Shown piece after piece: positions 1 through 5,466 of a DNA stretch of 8,683 nucleotides. Source of the DNA: Micrococcaceae bacterium UBA6021 (GTDB taxonomy: Bacteria > Actinomycetota > Actinomycetes > Actinomycetales > Micrococcaceae); assembly GCA_002427975.1 (NCBI GenBank), contig DIZT01000196.1, forward strand, positions 1,957 through 10,639. The letters run 5' to 3'. The notes below the pieces were generated by a model. It was not told where the DNA came from, searched no databases, and was given only the letters and a program-made list of their open reading frames with translations. The first letter of the stretch is position 1, and each line of letters begins with the position of its first letter. The translations under genes were made by a program, and so were the position numbers.

Positions 1-462
1 CCGCCTGTGGCTGCTTCGGCCGAACTTGCCGCACTTATGGTCGCGATGCCCGTGAGCCTGGACGCTGTCCGGCGGCGAAAACGTCGTCACACCGCGATTG
101 CCGCCCTTGCCATAGCGGCGTCCATGGGGATTGGCAGCGCCGCCGTGGCCGCGGCCGACCCCGAATTCCGCGAAAAAGCCCAAACGGCCATCAACACGGT
201 GGTCAACGTAGTCACGCACGGCCAGCCCGGGCGGCCCGAGCCGGCCAGGCCGCCGTCGCCCGTGGTTCCGGCCACCCCTGCCCACGCTCCCGAACCGCCA
301 GGCGCACCAGGGATCGAACCCGGCAACACCGGGCCGAAAGTCCCCTCATCCGCCCCCGGGAGCGGCAATTCCGGGGACGAAGCCCGTCCAGAGATCAGTC
401 CAGGAGCGCCGCCGGTGGCCACGCCGCCCAAGGCAACGGACACCGCGCACAGCCGCCCGTAA
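1..462 (+). CDS. C-terminal part of a single-pass membrane protein with a proline-rich tail (5' end outside the window)
   Basis: The frame is open from the first base, so the true start probably lies to the left; the GTG at 7 is only the first in-window start codon and has no visible ribosome binding site. Of the 153 residues visible, the first part is Ala-rich, then comes a basic cluster (RRRKRR), a hydrophobic stretch of about 22 residues rich in Ala and Ile that looks like one membrane segment, a short charged region (ADPEFREKAQ), and a long tail dominated by Pro, Gly, Ala and Ser. Basic residues before the segment suggest that the N-terminal part is cytoplasmic and the proline-rich tail outside. 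This layout resembles membrane anti-sigma factors, but the diagnostic N-terminal domain is not visible, so no function is assigned. A small inverted repeat (CGCCC/GGGCG, 454-469) surrounds the stop codon, just ahead of the next gene. Confidence 0.6.
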   Translation, partial: PPVAASAELAALMVAMPVSLDAVRRRKRRHTAIAALAIAASMGIGSAAVAAADPEFREKAQTAINTVVNVVTHGQPGRPEPARPPSPVVPATPAHAPEPPGAPGIEPGNTGPKVPSSAPGSGNSGDEARPEISPGAPPVATPPKATDTAHSRP

Positions 463-486
463 CTGGGCGCCCGAAGGAGCATCGCC

Positions 487-669
487 ATGGACGAATATAC
501 CGATTTTGAATACGTAACGGTCCTGGTCGAGGGCCGGCCCAGACAGCAGACAAAACAGCTGAAAAAGCTGGCCAAGGAAGGCTGGCAGGTCCTCTCCGTC
601 CAGCCCGTCACGATGTTCTCACGTCTGAGCAGTGCGTCTAACGCCCTGCTCAGGCGCGTCCGCAGCTAA
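487..669 (+). CDS. Small DUF4177-like protein
   Basis: A 60-residue protein of unknown function. The start is supported by AAGGAG at 474-479, seven bases before the ATG. The pattern of an early EYVTVLVEG strand followed by QLKKLAKEGWQVLSV resembles the small DUF4177 family, whose members have a short beta strand, a helix and the typical (L)xxxGWE/QxxSV motif. The family assignment is from memory of that motif and is not proven. The C-terminal third (SRLSSASNALLRRVRS) is basic and lies outside the motif. No signal peptide or membrane segment is seen. It begins 24 bases after the preceding gene on the same strand, so the two may be co-transcribed. It converges with ackA across a 68-base gap that holds a palindromic repeat. 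Confidence 0.75.
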   Translation: MDEYTDFEYVTVLVEGRPRQQTKQLKKLAKEGWQVLSVQPVTMFSRLSSASNALLRRVRS

Positions 670-697
670 GCTCCGACGCGGATTGCAGCGCCCGTCC

Positions 698-770
698 ATT
701 GCTCCGTAAACGCCGTTTTGAGCGTCCAGAAGGGCCGCTACGGAGCAACCGATGAACGGACGACGGCGGC
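698..770. repeat. Palindromic intergenic repeat, copy A (overlaps the 3' end of ackA)
   Basis: The perfect arms are TTGCTCCGTA at 699-708 and TACGGAGCAA at 739-748, with an imperfectly self-complementary interior (GTTTTGAGCG at 715-724 against AGAAGGGC at 729-736). The element aligns without gaps to 4525-4597, with 62 of 73 bases identical by hand count. The similarity runs past the right arm to 770, including the shared GGACGACGGCGGC. The right arm contains the ackA stop codon (738-740) and encodes its last residues. No T-rich tract follows on either strand, so it is not a classical intrinsic terminator, though it could still end or protect both convergent transcripts. Confidence 0.8.
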
Positions 771-1904
771 GGTCGCCTCAGCGATGGCGCGCTCCTCGTC
801 GGTGGGCACCACCAAAACCTGGATGGCGGACGACGGTGTGGAAATCACGCGCGGTTCCTTGGACCGCTGACTGTTCAGGCCGGCGTCGAGCTCTATGCCC
901 AGCGCACCCAGCTTGTCCGTGACCAGGGCGCGGAACTGGTGCGAGTTCTCGCCGATTCCAGCGGTGAAAACGAGTGCCTTGGCACCCCCGACGGCCACGT
1001 GGTAGCCGCCGATGTACTTGGCCAGCCGGTAGGACGTGACCGCCAGCGCCATCGAAGCCTTGGCATCGCCGGCCTCGGATGCCTCCACGACGGAGCGCAT
1101 GTCGTTGTTGCCGGCGAGCCCCTTCAGCCCTGATTCGCGGTTGAGCATGGTGTCAATGTCTTCCGGTGTCCACCCGTTCCGGCCGAGGAATACCAGGATG
1201 GAGGGATCGAGGTCGCCGGAGCGGGTGCCCATCACCAGGCCCTCCAGCGGGGTGAAGCCCATGGACGTGTCTACCGAATGACCGCCCCGGATGGCCGTGA
1301 CGGAGGCGCCGTTCCCCAGGTGGGCGATCACGCCGTCGAACTCGTCCGCCGGAACGTCCAGCAGCGCGGCGGCGCGGTGGGTGACGTATTCGTGCGAGGT
1401 GCCGTGGAAGCCGTAGCGGCGGATCCCGTGGTTCGTGTAGAGCGCGTCCGGAACGGCGTAGCGCCAGGCGTGCTCCGGGAGGCTGCGGTGGAAGGCGGTA
1501 TCAAACACGGCCACCTGCGGCAGGTCCGGCCGCTTTTTGCTGATGGCGCGGATGCCCAGGACGCTGGCGGGGTTGTGCAGCGGTGCGAGCGGATTGAGGC
1601 GCTCGATGGCGCGGGTGATCTCGTTGTCGATCAGCACGGGCTCGGCGAACCGCTCGCCGCCGTGCACTACCCGATGGCCCACTGCCGCCAGCTCAAGGTC
1701 GCCGAGCTCCGCACGGATGGCGGCGTCCACCCGTTCCAGCGCTTCCGCATGGTCGCGCGGGCCCTCGATTTCGCCGTCGCCATCGCCGCCGTTGCCCATG
1801 CCGATCTTCTCGATCAGCCCCTCTGTCAGCACATTGCCGGCGGCGACGTCACGGACCTGGTACTTCAGCGAGGACGAACCGGAATTGATGACGAGCACAA
1901 GCAT
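738..1904 (-). CDS. ackA: Acetate kinase
   Basis: Acetate kinase interconverts acetate plus ATP with acetyl phosphate plus ADP in the cytoplasm, forming the second half of the Pta-AckA pathway. The 388-residue length fits the family (about 390-410). The N-terminal signature LVINSGSSSLK is at residues 4-14. The expected active-site positions are all present: Arg78 (HRVVHGG), Asp135 (FDTAFH), His167 (YGFHGTSH), Arg228 (MGTRSGD) and Glu319 (GIGEN). The start is supported by AGGAGG at 1909-1914, four bases upstream, which is a strong but close ribosome binding site. A Gly/Asp-rich insert (residues about 36-44) lies in a variable region. The last codons and the stop codon lie in a palindromic repeat. 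pta lies upstream on the same strand but is separated by an opposite-strand gene, so ackA probably has its own promoter. Confidence 0.97.
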   Translation of the reverse strand: MLVLVINSGSSSLKYQVRDVAAGNVLTEGLIEKIGMGNGGDGDGEIEGPRDHAEALERVDAAIRAELGDLELAAVGHRVVHGGERFAEPVLIDNEITRAIERLNPLAPLHNPASVLGIRAISKKRPDLPQVAVFDTAFHRSLPEHAWRYAVPDALYTNHGIRRYGFHGTSHEYVTHRAAALLDVPADEFDGVIAHLGNGASVTAIRGGHSVDTSMGFTPLEGLVMGTRSGDLDPSILVFLGRNGWTPEDIDTMLNRESGLKGLAGNNDMRSVVEASEAGDAKASMALAVTSYRLAKYIGGYHVAVGGAKALVFTAGIGENSHQFRALVTDKLGALGIELDAGLNSQRSKEPRVISTPSSAIQVLVVPTDEERAIAEATAAVVRSSVAP

Positions 1905-1920
1905 GGGGCCTCCTGAAGCC

Positions 1921-1946
1921 GTGGTACCGCGGGTACAGCCACTATA
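1921..1946 (-). promoter_or_regulatory. Possible ackA promoter -10 with a small inverted repeat
   Basis: Read on the minus strand, 1941-1946 is TATAGT, one base from the -10 consensus. No convincing -35 is seen at normal spacing. If it is used, transcription would start near 1934. That point falls in the inverted repeat GTACC-GCG-GGTAC (1924-1936), whose 5-base arms could be an operator. It is weakly supported because short palindromes are common in GC-rich DNA. Confidence 0.3.
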
Positions 1947-1954
1947 TGTACTCG

Positions 1955-1983
1955 TTGCGTCAGCCGCGGCAGGCGCTTAGAGT
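1955..1983 (+). promoter_or_regulatory. Possible promoter of the small acidic-protein gene
   Basis: TTGCGT (1955-1960), a 17-base spacer and TAGAGT (1978-1983) match three of six and four of six positions of the housekeeping -35 and -10 consensus. Transcription would start near 1990, about 30 bases before the ATG at 2020, leaving room for the ribosome binding site at 2006-2014. This is inference from spacing and partial matches only. Confidence 0.35.
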
Positions 1984-2019
1984 CGGCGGACACGTTGAAC
2001 TACGCAGAGAGGGACTTCC

Positions 2020-2280
2020 ATGCCGAACGACATCACTCAGCCCGACAACACCGACCCCAGGACCGCAGACGCCACAGGCTCCGGCACCAAGGACCCCACC
2101 GGCGTCGAGGGCGCCAACCCGGCCCTGGACGACACCGGAAAGCCCAAGGCCAAAGAGGTGGGCGAGGCCGCTGAGCCGCCCGAGGATCCGCAAAACCTGG
2201 ACCTCACGCCTGAGGGACTCTCCGACGAACCCGCCAAGGAGGAGGACCCGGACAGCGTGGCCAAGCCGGAAAACAGCTGA
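2020..2280 (+). CDS. Small, highly acidic, apparently disordered protein
   Basis: I do not recognise this 86-residue protein. The start is supported by AGAGAGGGA at 2006-2014, five bases before the ATG. It contains about 22 Asp/Glu against about 7 Lys/Arg and many Pro, Gly, Thr and Asn. It has no Phe, Trp, Tyr, Cys or His at all, so a folded hydrophobic core is unlikely and the whole chain is probably disordered. No signal peptide, membrane segment or repeat is seen. It is divergent from ackA (115-base gap) and convergent with pta (81-base gap), and so interrupts the usual pta-ackA pairing. A good ribosome binding site and clean fit between two intergenic gaps argue that it is real; the opposite frame (2037-2264) is also open but has no such support. 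Short hydrophilic proteins of this type are common hypotheticals in actinobacteria. Confidence 0.7.
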   Translation: MPNDITQPDNTDPRTADATGSGTKDPTGVEGANPALDDTGKPKAKEVGEAAEPPEDPQNLDLTPEGLSDEPAKEEDPDSVAKPENS

Positions 2281-2300
2281 GGGCCACCTTCAACCTCCGC

Positions 2301-2355
2301 GAGATGGCATTTCGCGGCAGTGTTTGCCCGAGAAACATTGCCGTGAAGTGCCCTC
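2301..2355. repeat. Long imperfect hairpin between convergent genes
   Basis: The arms are 2306-2325 and 2333-2352, 20 bases each, separated by the 7-base loop GCCCGAG. There are three mispairs (2310/2348, 2314/2344 and 2320/2338), and each is G-T read on the plus strand, so a plus-strand RNA would pair along all 20 positions. Outer GAG (2301-2303) and CTC (2353-2355) extend the stem after a 2-base bulge. It fills the gap between the acidic-protein gene and the pta stop codon at 2362-2364. It may end transcription or act as a 3' stability element, but no U-tract follows. Its sequence is unrelated to the other palindromes in the window. Confidence 0.75.
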
Positions 2356-2361
2356 CCGCTG

Positions 2362-4440
2362 CTAAGAAACCGGCACCTGCGCCTGGATGGCCGTGATGGC
2401 CACCGTGTTCACGATGTCCTCCACGGTGCAGCCGCGGGAGAGGTCGTTGACCGGTTTGCGCAGGCCCTGAAGGACGGGCCCGACGGCGACCGCCCCCGAG
2501 CTCTGCTGCACCGCCTTATACGTGTTGTTGCCGGTGTTCAGGTCGGGGAAGATGAACACGGTCGCCTGACCTGCCACCGATGAGCCGGGCATTTTGGAGG
2601 CCGCGATGGAGGCGTCCACGGCGGCGTCGTACTGGATGGGGCCTTCGACGGCGAGGTCCGGGCGGCGCGCGCGCACCAGTTCGGTGGCCAGCCGGACTTC
2701 GTCCACGGCCTCCCCGGAGCCCGAGCCGCCGGTGGAGTAGGACAGCATGGCCACCCGCGGCTCCACCCCGAACTGCACCGCCGTTTCGGCCGAGGCCAGG
2801 GCGATGTCCGCGAGCTGCTCCACGTTGGGGTCGGGGTTCACGGCGCAGTCGCCATAGACCAGCACCCGGTCCGGCATCAGCATCAGGAACACCGACGAAA
2901 CGATCTTCACGCCGTCGCGCGTTTTGACGAACTCCAGCGCCGGGCGGATGGTGTGTGCGGTGGTGTGCGCGGCGCCGGACACCATGCCGTCCACCACACC
3001 CAGCTGGACCATCATGGTGCCGAAGTAGCTGCCGTCCTGCATGATTTCCAGTGCCTTGGGCAGGTCCACGCCCTTGTGCGCCCGCAGCTCCGCGTACTTC
3101 TCCGCGAACCCCTGCCGCAGTTCCGAGGTGGCCGGGTCCACGATATTGATCCCGGCGAGGTCGATGCCGTTGGCCGCGGCCAGCTCGCGGACCTGCGATT
3201 CGGGCCCCAGCAGGGTGAGGTCGCAGACGTCGCGGCGGTGCAGGATTTCGGCGGCATGCAGGATCCGGACGTCCGTTCCCTCGGGCAGCACCACGTGCCG
3301 GCGCTGACCCCGCGCGCGTTCGATGAGGTCGTGCAGGAACCGCAGCGGGGTCATCCGCTCGGGGCGCGGCAGGTGGAGGCGTTCCACCAGCTCGGCCTCG
3401 TCCACCCGTTTGGACCACAGGCCCAGCGCGGAGGCCACCTTGCGGCGGTGCCCGGACCAGATCTCGCTGCGGACCTCGGAGACCCGCTTGGCAGTGGTGT
3501 AGGTGTCCTCGCTCGCTGCAAAGACGGGGAAGGGTGCCTGCGCCAGGAGCGGGTAGATGTTGGCGTCCGGAGCCAGTCCGCCGGTGAGGATCAGCGCCGA
3601 CGGCACGGGGAATTCGGGCGAGAACGACGACGCCAGGCACGCCACCATGACGTCCGCGCGGTCGCCTGGAACGATCACCAGGGCGCCCTCGTCCAGCACG
3701 TTCAGGAAGTTGCCCACGTTCATGGCGGCAACTTTGATGTCGCGGACATCGCGTTCCATGTCGGCCAGGCCCGCGACCTGCCGCACGCCGAGGGCCGCGG
3801 CCACCTCGCCGGTGGTGGGCCGGGCGATCTCCTCCAGCTCCGGCAGGACATATACGGGCCGCTTGGATGCACCGGGCTTGATCTCCGCGGCAATGGCCTC
3901 CAGCAACTCCGGATCCGCGCGGTTCACCATGATGGCCAGCAGTGCGCACCTTTCCGCCGCCAGTTCCTTGCGGGCAACCTCGACGGCGGCGGCCGCCTCG
4001 GCGACGCTGAGCCCCTTCGCGCCCACCACGGCAACGACGGGCGCGGCCAGGTTGTTGGCCAGCCGGGCATTGAGGTCAAATTCGACGGCGGCGTCCTGGC
4101 CGGTGAGGTCCGTCCCCTCGACGATCACCACGTCGCAGTGCCTGGCGATCTCGGCGAAGATTTCCACGCAGCGGGCATCGATGTCTGCGCGTTTACCTTC
4201 CGCCAGGAGCGCCCGCACCTCGGCGGACGTCAGACCGCCCCGGCACCGGTCGTCGTCGAGCGCGAAGCGTGATTTCATCAGCGCCACCATGGGATCATCG
4301 GCGGCATCCGGGCCGTGGACCACCGGTTTGAAGAATCCGATCCGGTCCGCGTGCCGGTGGAGCGTGTCCGCGAGGCCCAGGGCAACGAGCGATTTGCCCG
4401 AGCCGGGAGTGGTCGCGCTGACGTAGATGCCTTTGGCCAT
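2362..4440 (-). CDS. pta: Phosphate acetyltransferase, long three-domain form
   Basis: This enzyme transfers the acetyl group between CoA and phosphate (acetyl-CoA plus Pi to acetyl phosphate plus CoA) in the cytoplasm, and AckA completes the acetate pathway. The chosen ATG gives 692 residues, the length of the long form typified by E. coli Pta. Residues 1-210 form a P-loop domain like BioD with ATTPGSGKS at 9-17 and VIVEGTD at 105-111. A DRTGG domain spans about 215-325. The PTA/PTB catalytic domain spans about 365-690, with SGAAHTTA (488-495), SYSTGGSGSG (567-576), QYDAAVD (603-609), FPDLNTGN (631-638) and GPVLQGLRKPVNDLSRG (654-670). The start is supported by homology (MAKGIYVS directly before the P-loop) and by AAAAGGG at 4447-4453. 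A GTG 23 codons upstream adds a non-conserved Pro/Arg-rich leader and is not preferred. The N-terminal domains are known to be regulatory or stabilising in relatives. Confidence 0.96.
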   Translation of the reverse strand: MAKGIYVSATTPGSGKSLVALGLADTLHRHADRIGFFKPVVHGPDAADDPMVALMKSRFALDDDRCRGGLTSAEVRALLAEGKRADIDARCVEIFAEIARHCDVVIVEGTDLTGQDAAVEFDLNARLANNLAAPVVAVVGAKGLSVAEAAAAVEVARKELAAERCALLAIMVNRADPELLEAIAAEIKPGASKRPVYVLPELEEIARPTTGEVAAALGVRQVAGLADMERDVRDIKVAAMNVGNFLNVLDEGALVIVPGDRADVMVACLASSFSPEFPVPSALILTGGLAPDANIYPLLAQAPFPVFAASEDTYTTAKRVSEVRSEIWSGHRRKVASALGLWSKRVDEAELVERLHLPRPERMTPLRFLHDLIERARGQRRHVVLPEGTDVRILHAAEILHRRDVCDLTLLGPESQVRELAAANGIDLAGINIVDPATSELRQGFAEKYAELRAHKGVDLPKALEIMQDGSYFGTMMVQLGVVDGMVSGAAHTTAHTIRPALEFVKTRDGVKIVSSVFLMLMPDRVLVYGDCAVNPDPNVEQLADIALASAETAVQFGVEPRVAMLSYSTGGSGSGEAVDEVRLATELVRARRPDLAVEGPIQYDAAVDASIAASKMPGSSVAGQATVFIFPDLNTGNNTYKAVQQSSGAVAVGPVLQGLRKPVNDLSRGCTVEDIVNTVAITAIQAQVPVS

Positions 4441-4521
4441 GGTCCGCCCTTTTGCTGTCCGTGGTGCCGGTCCCTCCATCCTTGCACTTCCGGGCCGCGC
4501 CCAGGGCACCCCACCTTTCCA

Positions 4522-4597
4522 TCGATTGCTCCGTGGGCGCCGTTTTCAGCGCCCAAAAGGGCCGGTACGGAGCAATCGACGAGGGGACGACGGCGGC
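4522..4597. repeat. Palindromic intergenic repeat, copy B (between pta and the regulator)
   Basis: Perfect 13-base arms TCGATTGCTCCGT (4522-4534) and ACGGAGCAATCGA (4567-4579) enclose an interior containing GCGCCGTTTT and AGCGCCCAAAAGGG. From 4525 to 4597 it aligns without gaps to 698-770 with 11 differences. Unlike copy A, it lies between two divergent genes, about 80 bases upstream of the pta start and about 110 bases upstream of the regulator start. It is therefore in promoter space rather than at gene ends. The rest of the 4441-4705 gap holds the pta ribosome binding site and, next to the regulator gene, an operator; no convincing pta promoter was found. Confidence 0.8.
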
Positions 4598-4674
4598 CGG
4601 CGCGGGCAGGCGCAGACTGCGACCTCACCCGGGAAGAAAACGCCAGCTGACCCGCATGCGGCGCCGCTGCCGGG

Positions 4675-4693
4675 ATTACCGAACGTTCGTGGG
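4675..4693. promoter_or_regulatory. PaaR-like operator 1, before the regulator gene
   Basis: The core 4678-4691 is ACCGAACGTTCGTG, containing the perfect palindrome CGAACGTTCG (4680-4689). In reverse complement it reads CGAACGTTCGGTAAT, sharing the CGGTAAT half exactly with the two operators between paaZ and the thiolase gene. The pattern ACCGNNCGNNCGGT is, from memory, the core described for PaaR of Corynebacterium glutamicum; here the half nearest the gene is degenerate. It ends about 13 bases before the regulator ATG, so a bound repressor would overlap the start region, giving autoregulation. Confidence 0.65.
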
Positions 4694-4705
4694 AAAATAG
4701 CCGGT

Positions 4706-5311
4706 ATGCCCACTACAGCAGTCCCCCACAAGCGCGGCCGGCCCGGCTACGACCAGCAGTCGGTACTGCTCATCGCCGTCGACGTCTTCAACCGCCACGG
4801 CTACGACGCCACCTCCATGGGCATCCTCGCCGAGAACCTGGGCATCTCGAAATCGGCCATCTACCACCACGTCCCCTCCAAGGGCGACCTCCTCAAGCTC
4901 GCCCTCGACCACGCCCTGGGCGGCCTCGAGGCCATCCTCGAACAGCCCGGGGCACAAAGCGGCGCGGCGGACGCCCGGCTGGAATATGTCCTGCGGCAGA
5001 CCGTAGCCGTACTGGTGGAACGCCTGCCCTTCGTCACGCTGCTCCTGCGCCTGCGGGGCAACACGGACATTGAACGCGACGCCCTGGAACGCCGCCGCAC
5101 GTTCGATCACGAGGTGGCCGCCCTCATTTCCGCAGCCCGCGACGAAGGCTCCCTGCGCCAGGACATCGACCCCCGCACCGTCACGCGCCTGCTGTTCGGC
5201 ACCATCAACTCAATCGTGGAATGGTACAAACCCGGCGGCGCCCTCACCCCGGAAAAACTGGCCGACGACGTCATCACCATCGCGTTCGACGGGCTCCACG
5301 CGCAGCGCTAG
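4706..5311 (+). CDS. paaR: TetR-family regulator, probable phenylacetate repressor PaaR
   Basis: A 201-residue DNA-binding repressor. The N-terminal TetR helix-turn-helix spans residues about 18-62, with TSMGILAENLGISKSAIYHH at 36-55 followed by VPSKGDLL. The C-terminal ligand domain ends in NSIVEWYKPGG (168-178), typical of the branch that senses acyl-CoA or CoA-linked aromatic ligands. The neighbouring gene is paaZ, and matching palindromes lie before this gene and between paaZ and the thiolase gene, so a role as PaaR relieved by phenylacetyl-CoA is the best reading. The ligand is inferred, not seen. The frame stays open upstream to 4427, but the ATG at 4706 starts the normal family N-terminus. 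No good Shine-Dalgarno precedes it and the operator sits directly upstream, so the mRNA may be leaderless or nearly so. KstR2-like regulators are the main alternative family. Confidence 0.82.
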   Translation: MPTTAVPHKRGRPGYDQQSVLLIAVDVFNRHGYDATSMGILAENLGISKSAIYHHVPSKGDLLKLALDHALGGLEAILEQPGAQSGAADARLEYVLRQTVAVLVERLPFVTLLLRLRGNTDIERDALERRRTFDHEVAALISAARDEGSLRQDIDPRTVTRLLFGTINSIVEWYKPGGALTPEKLADDVITIAFDGLHAQR

Positions 5312-5364
5312 CCGGCTGCTGATGCCCAGGTCATTTGGCCGCCACCGACGGGCCGAAAAACCCA

Positions 5365-5456
5365 AACGCTCTCTCACTTCCTGCAGTCAAAACGCCAACG
5401 CTCTCTCACCGGGTGCGAGAGCGTTCGAAAGAAACCTGCAGGAAGTGAGAGAGCGT
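5365..5456. repeat. Nested double palindrome between the regulator gene and paaZ
   Basis: Outer arms of 21 bases (5366-5386 and 5436-5456) are perfect reverse complements; the left arm begins ACGCTCTCTCACTTCCTGCA. Inside lies a second inverted repeat, AACGCTCTCTCACC (5397-5410) against GGTGCGAGAGCGTT (5412-5425), with one mismatch. The inner left arm repeats the first 13 bases of the outer one (AACGCTCTCTCAC), so the motif occurs four times: two forward, then two inverted. It lies between convergent genes, with its right end 10 bases from the paaZ stop codon. No T-tract marks it as a standard terminator. It is probably a dispersed genomic element and is unrelated in sequence to the other palindromes here. 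Confidence 0.85.
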
Positions 5457-5466
5457 CCGGGGTGGG

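Noticed and set aside
87..611. A 174-codon open frame opposite the first two genes
   Set aside because: It overlaps two genes in a better frame, one with a clear ribosome binding site, and its Gly/Ala-rich translation mirrors the proline-rich tail.
698..748. A classical Rho-independent terminator
   Set aside because: The arms are strong but the loop region is about 30 bases and no T-tract follows on either strand; the second copy lies between divergent genes, where a terminator is not expected.
1278..1916. A 212-codon open frame opposite ackA
   Set aside because: It overlaps ackA, whose catalytic residues are all in place, and has no family features.
2516..3949. A 477-codon open frame on the minus strand in another frame of pta
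   Set aside because: The Arg/Gly/Pro/Ala-rich translation is typical of an out-of-frame reading of high-GC coding DNA.
2953..4272. A 439-codon open frame on the plus strand opposite pta
   Set aside because: It lies wholly within pta, has no recognisable domain and low-complexity composition, and pta is intact.
4441..4509. A longer Pta starting at a GTG 23 codons upstream
   Set aside because: The added residues are Pro/Arg-rich and not like the family, whereas the ATG at 4440 has a ribosome binding site and begins next to the P-loop strand.
4427..4705. An upstream extension of the regulator reading frame
   Set aside because: It would run through the palindromic repeat and operator, and family members begin close to the helix-turn-helix, as the ATG at 4706 does.
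5365..5456. A small CRISPR array
   Set aside because: The repeated motif occurs in both orientations with unequal gaps and forms a nested palindrome; there are no regular direct repeats or spacers and no cas genes.
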